Below are positions 35,177 to 45,147 of a stretch of DNA of 64,000 nucleotides, one piece after another; the first letter of the stretch is position 1; each line of letters begins with the position of its first letter. Both the position numbers and the translations under genes were made by a program. Below the pieces are notes generated by a model. It worked only from the letters and a program-made list of their open reading frames with translations. It had not been told where the DNA came from and did no database searches. The stretch comes from Aquimarina latercula DSM 2041 (GTDB taxonomy: Bacteria > Bacteroidota > Bacteroidia > Flavobacteriales > Flavobacteriaceae), in the NCBI RefSeq assembly GCF_000430645.1, contig NZ_AUMK01000010.1, forward strand, positions 248,001 to 312,000, in the 5' to 3' direction.

Positions 35177-37657
35177 TTATTCGTAGGACCATTCCATTTT
35201 TTCATCTTTTATATCAAGACTGACTTTACTCCCTTTACCTATCTTACCCGTAATCAGCATTTTAGACAAAGGACCTCTTAAATCAGTTCTAATAACTCCT
35301 CTTAAAGGTCTCGCCCCATATTTGGGGGTAAATCCCTTATAAGCTAAATATTCTTGTGCAGCCTCTGTAAGCTCTAATGTTACTTCTTGCTTATTAAGGG
35401 CTTTGTGTAAATCTTTTAATTGAATATTAAAAATCTTTACTACATTCTCTTTTGTAATCGGTGCAAAAGGAACAATTTCTGTTAACCTTCCTAAAAACTC
35501 TGGTCTAAAATGTCTAGACATCAATTCTAATAGATCTGATGATTTAGGAATTTCTCCATCTGTAAATGATTTTACAACATGCTCACTCCCAATATTAGAA
35601 GTAAACAAGATAACAGCATTTGAAAAATCTCCTGTTTTACCTAATCGATCATTCAACTTTCCTTCATCTAAAATCTGAAGGAAAATATCAAAAACTGATG
35701 GATGTGCTTTTTCTATTTCATCAAAAAGTACGATAGAATATGGTTTTTGCCTTATTTTATTTACTAACAACCCTCCTTCTTCATATCCTACATATCCTGG
35801 AGGAGCTCCATATAATAGCGCCGCAGAGTGTTCCTCTTTAAATTCTGACATATCAAACCTAATAATAGCATCTTCAGTCTGAAAAAGAAACTCAGCAAGA
35901 GATTTTGCTAATTCCGTTTTACCTGTACCTGTAGGACCTGTAAAGAAAAAAGAACCTGTCGGCAGTCCTGGTTTACTCAAGCCCGATCTCGATTCCAGTA
36001 CAGCTTCAGAAATTGTTTTGATTGCATGATCTTGTCCAATCACTCTTTTCTTTAGGTGATCTTCCATATTAAGTAACCTTTCTTTTTCATCAGCCTGAAG
36101 TTTTCCTACCGGAATTCCAGTTTTATTTGCAATTGTGGCAGAAACATCATTCTTATCTATAAAGGTTTTCTCTTCTGAAGCTTTCTTAAAAAATTGATCC
36201 AAAATGGAAACAATCTTTGTTTTATAATTATCAAATGTCTCTTCTCCAAGGACCATTTCATCCTCTCCAAGTTCATTAAACAAAAGATAACTAAACTTAC
36301 TTTTTAGATTATTGTAGATCCAACTTACTGCATTTATTTTATCAGTTTCTTCGGATTTCTGCTCTCCTATTTCTTTTACATCTTTTAGTAACGCTTCTAC
36401 ATTATTTGCTGTTGTTTCTATCATATATCTAGAAGCAGACATTGTTCTATCGATAAGATCTATAGCAGCATCGGGTAGACTTCTATCTTTATTAAATCGT
36501 TTAGAAAGTCTAATAGCTTCTGCAATAGTTTCGTCAATAATATCCAAACTATGATGCTCTTTATACTTATTAATAGTATTCGAAATCATGGTAAGCGCAT
36601 CTTGTTCTGAAGGTTCATTTAAAGCAACAACTTCAAATCTCCTTGTGAGCCCTTCGTCAGTTTCTATATGTTTTCTGAAGGCATCATTAGTAGCCGTGGC
36701 TATGAACGTAACTTCTCCTTTTGCTAGTTCAGATTTTAAAATATTTACCAACCCTTGGTTCCCACTATTTTTATCTGTTAAATTATTAATCTCATCAATT
36801 AACAAAATAGGTTTGTCAAATTCTTTTAAGGCAACTAATATCTTTTTAAAACGATCCTCTACTTCACTTTTATAACTTGCTCCCGAAACAAGGTTTATAA
36901 AATCTAATTCATAAATTTGAGCATCCTGTAATCCATCAGGTACATTACCATTTACTACTGCTTCAGAAAAACCATCTAAAAGTACAGTTTTACCAACACC
37001 AGGTTCGCCTGTTATCAATACATTTGGTTTAGAATGTCTTCCTAAGATCTCAGTAATCATTTTCACCTCTGCATCTCTTCCAAAAACATCATCCAATTGT
37101 TTATTTTTTGCAGCAAAAGTTTTATCAAAACAATATTCATCTAGTATTCCTGAATCACCTTTTTGCACTTGAGAAGTTGTTGATCCACCATTAGTAGAAA
37201 CTGCTTTTCCACCACCAGTCTTCCCTTGGGTTGCTGCTATTAAAATTTCATCAGCCTTAAGCGGTAGTGTCTTTAATTGTTCATAAGAAAATCCTACACC
37301 TGGAGTACATAAAGCAATTAAAACTGCATGAGGAGTTATTTCATCCTTACCCAATTTAAGTTTTAGGGTATCCGCTTCATTAAAAACTGCTTCTATAGAT
37401 TTATCTCCTTGAACAGCATCCGGAATATTTACAACTCTTGGTAATGCCTCAATTCTAACTTCTGACCATTCTTCATAATAATATATATCGCCATCAATCT
37501 GATTAAAAAAATCTTTTAATCCTACATCTTTGTGTAAAAGAGCTTTCAATAAATGTGCAGCATTGTATTCATCATTATGATACTCTTTTGCAATTGATTG
37601 TGCTATGTGAATCGCATTATCAACCTTTGATGATAATGTATAATCTAGTATTTGCAT
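35177..37657 (-). CDS. clpV: T6SS sheath-recycling AAA+ ATPase ClpV/TssH
   Basis: 826 residues from ATG 37657 (Met-Gln-Ile-Leu-Asp-Tyr), preferred to a start 12 codons upstream because it matches the usual N-domain beginning. Clp N domain to ~145, a Gly/Ser/Thr-rich linker, D1 with Walker A Gly-Glu-Pro-Gly-Val-Gly-Lys-Thr at 217-224 and Walker B Ile-Asp-Glu near 287, a middle region, and D2 with Gly-Pro-Thr-Gly-Thr-Gly-Lys-Thr at 574-581 and Phe-Asp-Glu. No ClpP-binding tripeptide was noticed. In T6SS it disassembles contracted sheath. First gene of the clpV-tssB-tssC operon. Confidence 0.9.
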   Translation of the reverse strand: MQILDYTLSSKVDNAIHIAQSIAKEYHNDEYNAAHLLKALLHKDVGLKDFFNQIDGDIYYYEEWSEVRIEALPRVVNIPDAVQGDKSIEAVFNEADTLKLKLGKDEITPHAVLIALCTPGVGFSYEQLKTLPLKADEILIAATQGKTGGGKAVSTNGGSTTSQVQKGDSGILDEYCFDKTFAAKNKQLDDVFGRDAEVKMITEILGRHSKPNVLITGEPGVGKTVLLDGFSEAVVNGNVPDGLQDAQIYELDFINLVSGASYKSEVEDRFKKILVALKEFDKPILLIDEINNLTDKNSGNQGLVNILKSELAKGEVTFIATATNDAFRKHIETDEGLTRRFEVVALNEPSEQDALTMISNTINKYKEHHSLDIIDETIAEAIRLSKRFNKDRSLPDAAIDLIDRTMSASRYMIETTANNVEALLKDVKEIGEQKSEETDKINAVSWIYNNLKSKFSYLLFNELGEDEMVLGEETFDNYKTKIVSILDQFFKKASEEKTFIDKNDVSATIANKTGIPVGKLQADEKERLLNMEDHLKKRVIGQDHAIKTISEAVLESRSGLSKPGLPTGSFFFTGPTGTGKTELAKSLAEFLFQTEDAIIRFDMSEFKEEHSAALLYGAPPGYVGYEEGGLLVNKIRQKPYSIVLFDEIEKAHPSVFDIFLQILDEGKLNDRLGKTGDFSNAVILFTSNIGSEHVVKSFTDGEIPKSSDLLELMSRHFRPEFLGRLTEIVPFAPITKENVVKIFNIQLKDLHKALNKQEVTLELTEAAQEYLAYKGFTPKYGARPLRGVIRTDLRGPLSKMLITGKIGKGSKVSLDIKDEKMEWSYE

Positions 37658-37876
37658 GAAGTTGGTTTTTCGTAAAGTAAATAAATAACCCAATAATTAG
37701 CAAAAAATTATCAAATTGCTGAAAATAAAATTCGATTTTTATGCATTATGAGTGATTTTTTCCTCAAAAAGTAAAAAATACTTTAGCTTAACCAAAAATA
37801 TGATTAAATATCGATTATACCTACCTAGTATTTGGGTAAAAGACCCCCCTGTTTTCAGGTAAAAAATTAAAAATCT

Positions 37877-38986
37877 TTAACGGATCTGAGAAAATCTAAT
37901 TCCAAGATTTTTTTCTAAATCTCTAATCACTTTTAATTCTTGCTTTACTATAAGCGCTAATGATAACCCCGTTTTTCCTGCCCTAGCAGTTCTGCCACTT
38001 CTATGCGTATAATATTCTATTTGATCTGGCAACTGATAATGCACTACAAATGCTAAATCTGCTACATCAATTCCTCTAGCAGCTACATCAGTAGATACCA
38101 ATAATTCTAAAGTAGCTTTCTTAAATGCACGCATTACTTTATCCCTATCTTTTTGAGTCATATCACCTTCTAGTAAGCCGACTTCATAATTTTTTGCTAT
38201 CAGCTGTTTAGATAACTTACGAGCCGCGGCTTTCGTTTTAGTAAAAATTATTCCTCTTTGATTCTTATGAGATTTAAGAAAATAAGTAAGTGTATCTAAT
38301 TTATTTACTTCTTCTCCAACTACAAAATGATGATCAATACCTTTATTAACAGCGTCATTTTTATCAATTGACACTCTTACAGCATCCTTGTCAACATAAG
38401 AATTAATAATTTCATTTAATCCTGATGGCATTGTAGCAGAAAAAAGCCATACATTTCTATATCCCTTAGTTTTACTCAAAATAGTAGTAAGATCCTTTTT
38501 GAATCCCATACTCAACATCTCATCAGCTTCGTCTAATACGATCGTTTTGATTTTGGAAATATCAACTGCTTTCCTTTCAATTAAATCAATTAATCTACCA
38601 GGAGTTGCAACCACAATATGGGTTGGTCTTTTTAATCTCGATAATTGAATTTCTATTTTTTCTCCACCATATACAGATTCTGTAAAAATTTTATCTGTAT
38701 ACTTAGTGAATTTAAAAAGCTGTTTTGCAATTTGTTGACCTAGTTCTCTTGTAGGTGCTAAGATTAATGCTTGAACTTCTTTTTTCTGGGAGTCTATAGT
38801 AGTTAATAAAGGAATACCAAAGGCGGCTGTTTTACCAGTTCCAGTCTGAGCTTTACCAATAAAGTCTACTTTATTATTGATAAGTACAGGTATTGATTGC
38901 TCTTGAATTTTTGTAGGTACTATTATTCCCATTTCTTTAAGACCTTTATTTAGATCTTTGGGAACACCTAATTCTGAAAATTTCAT
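37877..38986 (-). CDS. DEAD-box RNA helicase (RhlE-like)
   Basis: 369 residues, the bare two-domain helicase core without C-terminal extension. Motifs in order: Thr-Lys-Ile-Gln (Q motif), Ala-Gln-Thr-Gly-Thr-Gly-Lys-Thr (I), Pro-Thr-Arg-Glu-Leu (Ia), Asp-Glu-Ala-Asp (II), Ser-Ala-Thr (III), Asp-Val-Ala-Ala-Arg-Gly-Ile-Asp (V) and His-Arg-Ser-Gly-Arg-Thr-Ala-Arg (VI). It unwinds RNA duplexes using ATP, probably in ribosome assembly or RNA decay. The RhlE subgroup assignment is tentative. Confidence 0.9.
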   Translation of the reverse strand: MKFSELGVPKDLNKGLKEMGIIVPTKIQEQSIPVLINNKVDFIGKAQTGTGKTAAFGIPLLTTIDSQKKEVQALILAPTRELGQQIAKQLFKFTKYTDKIFTESVYGGEKIEIQLSRLKRPTHIVVATPGRLIDLIERKAVDISKIKTIVLDEADEMLSMGFKKDLTTILSKTKGYRNVWLFSATMPSGLNEIINSYVDKDAVRVSIDKNDAVNKGIDHHFVVGEEVNKLDTLTYFLKSHKNQRGIIFTKTKAAARKLSKQLIAKNYEVGLLEGDMTQKDRDKVMRAFKKATLELLVSTDVAARGIDVADLAFVVHYQLPDQIEYYTHRSGRTARAGKTGLSLALIVKQELKVIRDLEKNLGIRFSQIR

Positions 38987-39068
38987 CCTCTATCTTTTAT
39001 AGTGCAAAAATAGATGAATAAATTCATTGCCCAACTAAAACAATCAATAGATAAAATTAATTAGATGA

Positions 39069-39455
39069 TTAGCAAGATATTTTCATGAAGTAATCGAATA
39101 ATTGTCTTCTTAAAGTTAATCCTTTTTTATGAAAGTGCGATTCGTGCATACAAAAACCACCGGAACAATTAACGTCTGCACCTTCATCCGGAGATATAAT
39201 ATCCATAAGAGAAATACTTTCGGAATGGAATTCATTATGATCATTATGAGTCAAGTGATCATGATTACAATTTTCGTAAGAAAAAACTTTCTCACTCTGT
39301 TCGATTATATTTTTTTGATGAATTGAAAAATCAAAAGTAGTTATACTGCCACTAAACTGGCCTATAGTTTCTTTTAAAACATCCTCCTGTGCCTGAATAA
39401 TAAAAGAAAACAATACAAAAACAAATAATAAAGCGGGGCGTAATAGTTTAGTCAT
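39069..39455 (-). CDS. Small exported His-rich protein, function unknown
   Basis: 128 residues with a Sec signal (hydrophobic core, cleavage after Ile-Gln-Ala-Gln near 23). The middle has a His/Asp cluster (Asn-His-Asp-His-Leu-Thr-His-Asn-Asp-His) and the C-terminal third Cys-Ser-Gly-Gly-Phe-Cys-Met-His-Glu-Ser-His-Phe-His, ending in a Cys. The spacing of His and Cys suggests metal binding, but I recognise no family. It stands alone with 82 and 207 bp of noncoding sequence on its sides. Confidence 0.55.
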   Translation of the reverse strand: MTKLLRPALLFVFVLFSFIIQAQEDVLKETIGQFSGSITTFDFSIHQKNIIEQSEKVFSYENCNHDHLTHNDHNEFHSESISLMDIISPDEGADVNCSGGFCMHESHFHKKGLTLRRQLFDYFMKISC

Positions 39456-39662
39456 ATGTATATTTTTTGGCTTATTAATACAAGTTCAAATTTAATTCTA
39501 CATTAAAAATAAGTAGCGTATTTCTGAGCAGTATTATTTAAAAACATCGGCAAAATACACATAAACAAGATTAAATGCAATTTTTTTTACACATTTAACA
39601 CTATTTACGAGTGATTAAGACTACAATAAGAAAGTTAAAACCGTAATTCAACCCTTTTTTAA

Positions 39663-40553
39663 TTAGAATAAGGTAGTTCCATCAGAAGAATGGTTCGGTA
39701 AATTAAGCTTTGTATTTAATCTATTATTTATTAGTTCTATAAAAAATTTAGAAAGCAGAGGTGACTCTTTTTCTATGTTTTGATGAACAAAAAAATGAAT
39801 ATCTTCAATCCCTTGATCTTTCCATGTTTTCAGTCTAGCCACCCACTCCTCCAGCCTAGTGTAATCTGTTTCATGATTTGCTCCTACGTATCTAATAAAA
39901 GCTTCCTTATTAGTTAATCTCATATGCAATAAATCTCTCCTTCCTGCTGAGTCTGTAATTATATTCGATACATCAGAACTCTCTAACAAATCATACAATT
40001 CGCTTGCGACCACCTCATCATTAAACCAATCTCTATGTCTAAACTCTATAGCTAATGATAATTCCTTTGGCCATTTTTCGACAAAACGTATAACTCTTTC
40101 AAAATACTTAGGAGCAAAATTACTATGCATTTGCAAAAAGATTGTCCCTAGTTTTTCTTTTAAATGAACCGCATTTGCTACATATTGATCTACATAAGGC
40201 TGGACATCTTCATTAAGTCTCTTAAGATGCGATATATTTTGTACAAGTTTTGGAAAAAACTTAAACCCTTCAGGTGTTTTATCATACCACTTCTTAAATT
40301 GATCTTCAGAAAAGATTCTATAAAAAGTAGCATTTAATTCAATACAATTAAATTGTCTAGAATAGTAATGTAATTCATCTTTTGTACCTCTAGGATAAAA
40401 ACCCTTTAAATCTTGTTTATTCCACTTAGCACAGCCCACATACACAGAAACATCATTACTTCCTTCCTTCTGTAAAACTTTTAAAGTATCCTGATGATCT
40501 TCTGGCAATACAAAGTTTATATTTTCTGGGTGTTCTACTTTACCAAATTTCAT
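39663..40553 (-). CDS. DUF72 (YecE-like) protein
   Basis: 296 residues. Tyr-Val-Gly-Cys-Ala-Lys-Trp near 38, Phe-Asn-Cys-Ile-Glu-Leu-Asn-Ala-Thr-Phe-Tyr near 90, then Phe-Lys-Phe-x-Pro-Lys and Leu-Ala-Ile-Glu-Phe-Arg-His, are typical of the DUF72 TIM-barrel family. The biochemical role of the family is not established to my knowledge. Monocistronic by position. Confidence 0.88.
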   Translation of the reverse strand: MKFGKVEHPENINFVLPEDHQDTLKVLQKEGSNDVSVYVGCAKWNKQDLKGFYPRGTKDELHYYSRQFNCIELNATFYRIFSEDQFKKWYDKTPEGFKFFPKLVQNISHLKRLNEDVQPYVDQYVANAVHLKEKLGTIFLQMHSNFAPKYFERVIRFVEKWPKELSLAIEFRHRDWFNDEVVASELYDLLESSDVSNIITDSAGRRDLLHMRLTNKEAFIRYVGANHETDYTRLEEWVARLKTWKDQGIEDIHFFVHQNIEKESPLLSKFFIELINNRLNTKLNLPNHSSDGTTLF

Positions 40554-40644
40554 AATATTTATTTAAAAAGTTTACTATAAATTGTGTAACAAAAATAGGA
40601 TTCGAATGACTAACTATGCAGTAACAATAATAAAAAATTTAACA

Positions 40645-41367
40645 ATGAATACTTTGAAATCACTAATTGTAGTACTAATTATAGCAATTATTGCTCCCAC
40701 ACAAGCGCAAACTGCTGATGAAATTATCGATACATATTTAGAAAATACCGGAGGTAAAGAAAACTGGAAAAAGCTTACTGGTACTAAAATGGTAGCCCAA
40801 GTAAACCAAGGAGGTATGGTTATACCTGTAACCATATATTCGGGAAACAAAGGTGAACAAGCTGTAGTTATTGAGTTACAAGGTAAAACAATTACTCAAT
40901 TTGCTTTTGATGGTGAAACAATGTGGTCTACTAATTTCATGACTATGAAAGCAGAAAAAAGTGACAAAGAAACTACAGATAACATGAAATTATCAACGAA
41001 TGATTTCCCGAATCCTTTTATAGATTATAAAGAAAAAGGATATACTGTAGAGTATTTAGGAAAGGAAACAAAAGAAGGTACTGAAACTTTCAAAGTACAG
41101 TTAACTACAGAACCTGTATCGTTAAATGGAGTAGAATCTCCAAGTATTAGCTACTACTACTTTGAAACTGAAAACTATGTTCCTATTCTGATCGAAACAA
41201 CTCAAGGAGCTAATAAAACTACTATTACTTATAGTGATTATCAAGAAGTAGATGGTCTTTACTTCCCTTTCTCTATGTCTCAAGGCCCACAGCCTATAGA
41301 AATTAAAGAAATTGTATTGAATCCAGAAATAGAAGCTACTTTATTTGCTTTTCCTGCAGAGAAATAA
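40645..41367 (+). CDS. Exported LolA-like (outer-membrane lipoprotein-sorting type) protein
   Basis: 240 residues from ATG 40645, which begins a clean Sec signal (cleavage after Thr-Gln-Ala-Gln near 21); the 21-codon upstream extension of the frame is rejected. The body, with Tyr-Leu-Glu-Asn-Thr-Gly-Gly near the start and repeated beta strands ending in Tyr-Ser-Asp-Tyr-Gln-Glu-Val-Asp-Gly-Leu-Tyr-Phe-Pro, fits the LolA/LolB-like fold common in Bacteroidota exported proteins. Its ligand is unknown. A terminator follows 16 bp later. Confidence 0.7.
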   Translation: MNTLKSLIVVLIIAIIAPTQAQTADEIIDTYLENTGGKENWKKLTGTKMVAQVNQGGMVIPVTIYSGNKGEQAVVIELQGKTITQFAFDGETMWSTNFMTMKAEKSDKETTDNMKLSTNDFPNPFIDYKEKGYTVEYLGKETKEGTETFKVQLTTEPVSLNGVESPSISYYYFETENYVPILIETTQGANKTTITYSDYQEVDGLYFPFSMSQGPQPIEIKEIVLNPEIEATLFAFPAEK

Positions 41368-41382
41368 AAAACACACTTTTAT

Positions 41383-41416
41383 AAAAAAGCCTCATCTAAG
41401 TTTGAGGCTTTTTTTA
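41383..41416 (+). terminator. Rho-independent terminator
   Basis: AAAAAAGCCTCA (41383-41394) pairs with TGAGGCTTTTTT (41403-41414) around an 8-nt loop, directly after the LolA-like gene and before the next gene's start. Confidence 0.88.
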
Positions 41417-41434
41417 ATCACACAAACAACTATT

Positions 41435-44400
41435 ATGCAACAATACATTAAAATCTTATGCTGCTTATTATGTATAAACATGAGCTTGGAAGCACAAGAA
41501 ATATCATTAAATGGAAAAGAACTTTTTGGTGATATTAAAGCACGTCATATAGGTCCTGCCTTAATGAGTGGAAGAATTATTGATCTAGAAGCCCATCCTA
41601 CCAACGCTAGAGTAATCTATGCTGGAACAGCGGGTGGTGGAGTATGGAGAACATCCAATGGAGGCGCTACATTTAATCCCATTTTTGATGAACACGCTCA
41701 ATCCATTGGAGCTGTAGCTGTTGACCCTAATGATCCGGATAAAACAATATGGGTTGGAACTGGAGAGATATGGACAAGAAATAGTGTTTCTATTGGAGAT
41801 GGACTTTATAAAACCACTAACGGAGGAGACACTTGGAATAAAATTGGTTTTGAAAAATCCGAGCGCATTAGTAGTATTGTGATCAATCCAAAAAACTCAA
41901 AAGAAGTTTATGTTGGTGTACTGGGAGCTTTATGGGGTGATAGCGATGAACGCGGTGTATACAAAACCACTGATGGCGGCGAGACTTGGAATAAAATACT
42001 ATATACCAATACATCTACAGGTATTTCTGATCTTTTAATGGATCCAAACGATCCGAATACCCTTTATGCTTCTATGTGGGAATTTAGAAGAACTGGATGG
42101 TCTTTTAACTCCGGAGGTGCTAACAGTGCATTATACAAATCCATAGATGGTGGAAAAAACTGGAATAAAATTCATTCAGGTTTTCCTGAAGGAAATTTAG
42201 GTAGAATTGGTATTGCAGTGGCTCCATCTAATACAAAAATATTATACGCAGCGATTGAAAGTGAAGATGATAAAAGTAAAGGATTATATAGATCTGACGA
42301 TGCTGGAAAAAATTGGAAGCAATTAAATAATGATTTTGAATTAGTAGTAAGACCATTTTATTTTTCTCGTCTTGTCGTTGACCCAAAAAACCCTGAAACT
42401 ATTGTAAAAGGTGGTTTTCTTGGAGCTATTTCTAAAGATGGAGGAAAAACCTTTAAAAATCTTGGAAACATGCACGCTGATATTCATGATATTCTTTTTG
42501 ATATCAATGATAGTGATAGAATGTATGCAGGAACAGATGGAGGAGTATACAGAAGTTGGGATGGTGGCGCAACTATGGAAATAGTAGAAAATCTTCCTGT
42601 ATCACAATTTTATCAAATTAGTTTAGACAACGCAGAGCCATACAATATATATGGTGGATTACAAGATAATGGTTCTTGGTATGGTCCTTCCTCTTCTCCT
42701 GGAGGAATCGAAGCTAGAGATTGGAAAAGAATTGGTTATGGAGATGGCTTTAGAGTATTAAAGCACCCTACAAAACCAATTATATATTCTGAAATGCAAG
42801 GAGCTCAAAACGTATGGAGAATAAATACTGAGAAAAACACCACTAAAAATGTAGAACCAATACCTGATGGTGACGAAGAACTACGTTTTAATTGGAATGC
42901 TCCAATGGCTATTAGTGCTCACAAACCAGATCGTTTTTATATGGGGAGCCAATACCTTCATAAATCTGAAGATATGGGTAATAACTGGACAAAAATATCT
43001 CCAGACCTTACAACTAATGACCTTACTAAACAAGATAAAGAATCTGGAGGTCTTTCTAAAGATAAATCAGGAGCAGAAACACACACAACCATTTTTACCA
43101 TAGCCGAATCTCCAGTGAACGAAAATGTAATTTGGGTTGGAACTGATGATGGAAATGTACAAGTCACTACAGATGGTGGGAAAAACTGGACAAATACAGT
43201 TAGTAATATTCCTAATTTACCTGCCAACACTTGGGTATATCATATAGAAGCAAGTGTTCATAATGCAGGAACTGCATACGCAGTTTTTGATGGACATACT
43301 TCTGGAGACATGAATACATATGTATACAAAACATCCGATTATGGAAAAAACTGGAAATCTATTGCAACCGATGATATTATAGGTTTTGCCAGAAATATTC
43401 AAGAAGACTATGAACAAGAAGATTTATTGTTCGTAGGAACAGAATTTGGACTATTTGTTACTATTAATGGTGGCAAAAATTGGGCTAGATTCACTAATAA
43501 TATGCCAGCAACTGCAGTACATTTTATAGATCTTCATAAAAAAACGAATGATCTTGTTTTAGGTACTCATGGAAGAGGTGTAATAATATTGGACGACATT
43601 TCTTCTTTACGTCAGATCAATCAAGAAGTATTGGCTAAAAATGTACATTTTTTCAACACTAAACCTGGAATTATAAAAGAAAATAATGGGTTTGGAGGAG
43701 GAAGCACAGAAACTCAGTTCGTAGGACAGAACCCAAGTAGCAATCTAAAAATTATGTACTATCTAAAAAAGAGACATACTTTTGGAAAAATGAGCATGGA
43801 AATTCAGGATCTAAATGGAAATAAAATCACTGATTTACCTCCAGGAAAAGCCAAAGGAATTAATATAGTTCGATGGAATTACAGAAGTATCTCTCCAAAA
43901 TCTGCATCAGGTAAAACATTTTCAATAGGAGCTGCTCCAAGAGTTGCTGCTGGTAAATACAAGGTAGTACTCACAAAAGGTAAAAACACCTATGAACATA
44001 CTATAGATGTTGAACAAGATAAAAATTCGGAAGTGACTGAAGCTGAAAGAAAATCGCAACGTAAAACTTCTAAAGAACTTTATGTTATGATAGAAGATTT
44101 AGCTTATTTAGTTCATGAAATTGATCAAACAGTAAAAAAAGCCAAATCAATTGAAGAAAAATCTTCAAAAATTGCGACACCTGTTATCAAAGAATTAACT
44201 GAATTAAAAGAGTCTTTGGTTATTACTACAGGAGATAATTATGTTCAAGAAGCAGAACCAGAATTGCGAGAAAAGATTTCTAATCTATATAATGCAGTAA
44301 CAAATAATTTTGAAAAACCGTCAAGTGCTCAATTAAACAATCAAAAAACACTGAATGAGAAATTAAAAAAAGCAATTGTAGATTTTCAAAAGATAAAGGA

Positions 44401-44491
44401 TAAAAGAATATCTAAACTTGTGAAATATCTAGAGAAAAATGAAATTGCGCCCATAGATATTAAATCAAAAGCAGAATTCCTTAAAAAATAA
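41435..44491 (+). CDS. Large secreted Asp-box/sortilin-like repeat protein
   Basis: 1018 residues from ATG 41435, which gives a Sec signal (cleavage after Ser-Leu-Glu-Ala-Gln near 20); the frame upstream overlaps the previous gene and terminator. Residues ~30-740 are a beta-propeller of Asp-box repeats (Thr-x-x-Gly-Gly-x-Thr-Trp-x-Lys-Ile many times), as in VPS10/sortilin-like and BNR proteins. The last ~200 residues include a beta domain and a Lys/Glu-rich helical tail. Database entries often call these glycosyl hydrolases, but I see no catalytic signature. Probably periplasmic or surface-located. Confidence 0.8.
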   Translation: MQQYIKILCCLLCINMSLEAQEISLNGKELFGDIKARHIGPALMSGRIIDLEAHPTNARVIYAGTAGGGVWRTSNGGATFNPIFDEHAQSIGAVAVDPNDPDKTIWVGTGEIWTRNSVSIGDGLYKTTNGGDTWNKIGFEKSERISSIVINPKNSKEVYVGVLGALWGDSDERGVYKTTDGGETWNKILYTNTSTGISDLLMDPNDPNTLYASMWEFRRTGWSFNSGGANSALYKSIDGGKNWNKIHSGFPEGNLGRIGIAVAPSNTKILYAAIESEDDKSKGLYRSDDAGKNWKQLNNDFELVVRPFYFSRLVVDPKNPETIVKGGFLGAISKDGGKTFKNLGNMHADIHDILFDINDSDRMYAGTDGGVYRSWDGGATMEIVENLPVSQFYQISLDNAEPYNIYGGLQDNGSWYGPSSSPGGIEARDWKRIGYGDGFRVLKHPTKPIIYSEMQGAQNVWRINTEKNTTKNVEPIPDGDEELRFNWNAPMAISAHKPDRFYMGSQYLHKSEDMGNNWTKISPDLTTNDLTKQDKESGGLSKDKSGAETHTTIFTIAESPVNENVIWVGTDDGNVQVTTDGGKNWTNTVSNIPNLPANTWVYHIEASVHNAGTAYAVFDGHTSGDMNTYVYKTSDYGKNWKSIATDDIIGFARNIQEDYEQEDLLFVGTEFGLFVTINGGKNWARFTNNMPATAVHFIDLHKKTNDLVLGTHGRGVIILDDISSLRQINQEVLAKNVHFFNTKPGIIKENNGFGGGSTETQFVGQNPSSNLKIMYYLKKRHTFGKMSMEIQDLNGNKITDLPPGKAKGINIVRWNYRSISPKSASGKTFSIGAAPRVAAGKYKVVLTKGKNTYEHTIDVEQDKNSEVTEAERKSQRKTSKELYVMIEDLAYLVHEIDQTVKKAKSIEEKSSKIATPVIKELTELKESLVITTGDNYVQEAEPELREKISNLYNAVTNNFEKPSSAQLNNQKTLNEKLKKAIVDFQKIKDKRISKLVKYLEKNEIAPIDIKSKAEFLKK

Positions 44492-44496
44492 ATTTC

Positions 44497-44536
44497 AAAA
44501 AAATAAGGCTTCCATTTAGGAAGTCTTATTTTTTTT
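44497..44536 (+). terminator. Rho-independent terminator
   Basis: AAAAAATAAGGCTTCC pairs with GGAAGTCTTATTTTTT (one G-U pair) 5 bp after the stop of the large secreted protein. Confidence 0.85.
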
Positions 44537-44656
44537 AAATAAAGCCTAAACATTATTTCTATTCATAAGAAAATGTTCATAACTGGTTTAAAACTCTGGT
44601 AAGTGTTCTGAAATTTAGATGAAACAATTCTGTATTTTTAGTAAACACTCTTTATT

Positions 44657-45067
44657 ATGGAAAACAGGGAATCAAATTTATTGGCTATACGGCCACAAAT
44701 TTTAAATGCAAGAGTTTCTGAAAACATGTCAAATGACGAGCAATTTCAAAACAAAACAATTAGACCAATCATTAAATTACAAAATGAATTATTAATTGAA
44801 GTGTTTAGAAATTATATCAAAAAAAGAAAAAATACTTTTTTTGAGCTTTCTATAGAAAAACGACTATTATTTATTGAGAATGCTGTTCAAAAGGACATGA
44901 AATTCAGAAACAGTTTAAAAGGAATGATTATTGGACAATTTACAGTAGATGAGTATCTCATATACATTGAAAATTCGTCATCCCTAAACAAAAGAATGAT
45001 GAATATCGTTAGAGAACGTTTACAAAGTAATATTCAATTATTAGACAAACCAATTACGACATATTAA
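44657..45067 (+). CDS. Conserved small helical protein, function unknown
   Basis: 136 residues, soluble and mostly helical: Phe-Gln-Asn-Lys-Thr-Ile-Arg-Pro-Ile-Ile-Lys-Leu-Gln-Asn, Tyr-Ile-Lys-Lys-Arg-Lys, then Phe-Arg-Asn-Ser-Leu-Lys-Gly-Met-Ile-Ile-Gly. I recall close homologues across Flavobacteriia, sometimes labelled glyoxalase, but nothing here looks like a glyoxalase fold or metal site, so I do not use that name. Monocistronic, ended by a strong bidirectional terminator. Confidence 0.65.
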   Translation: MENRESNLLAIRPQILNARVSENMSNDEQFQNKTIRPIIKLQNELLIEVFRNYIKKRKNTFFELSIEKRLLFIENAVQKDMKFRNSLKGMIIGQFTVDEYLIYIENSSSLNKRMMNIVRERLQSNIQLLDKPITTY

Positions 45068-45088
45068 GCAATATGTGTTATTCTAATA

Positions 45089-45122
45089 AAAAAAGCGGAT
45101 CAAAATTTTGATCCGCTTTTTT
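45089..45122. terminator. Bidirectional terminator (perfect palindrome)
   Basis: AAAAAAGCGGATCAAAA followed directly by its reverse complement TTTTGATCCGCTTTTTT, between convergent genes; works for both strands. Confidence 0.9.
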
Positions 45123-45147
45123 ATTATTTAAAATACTTTAGTGAAGC

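Noticed and set aside
41435..44491. Glycosyl hydrolase function for the Asp-box protein
   Set aside because: Only propeller repeats are visible; no catalytic residues of a sialidase can be identified.
44657..45067. Glyoxalase annotation for the 136-residue protein
   Set aside because: That label seems to be inherited from databases; the sequence is helical and lacks glyoxalase strands and metal ligands.
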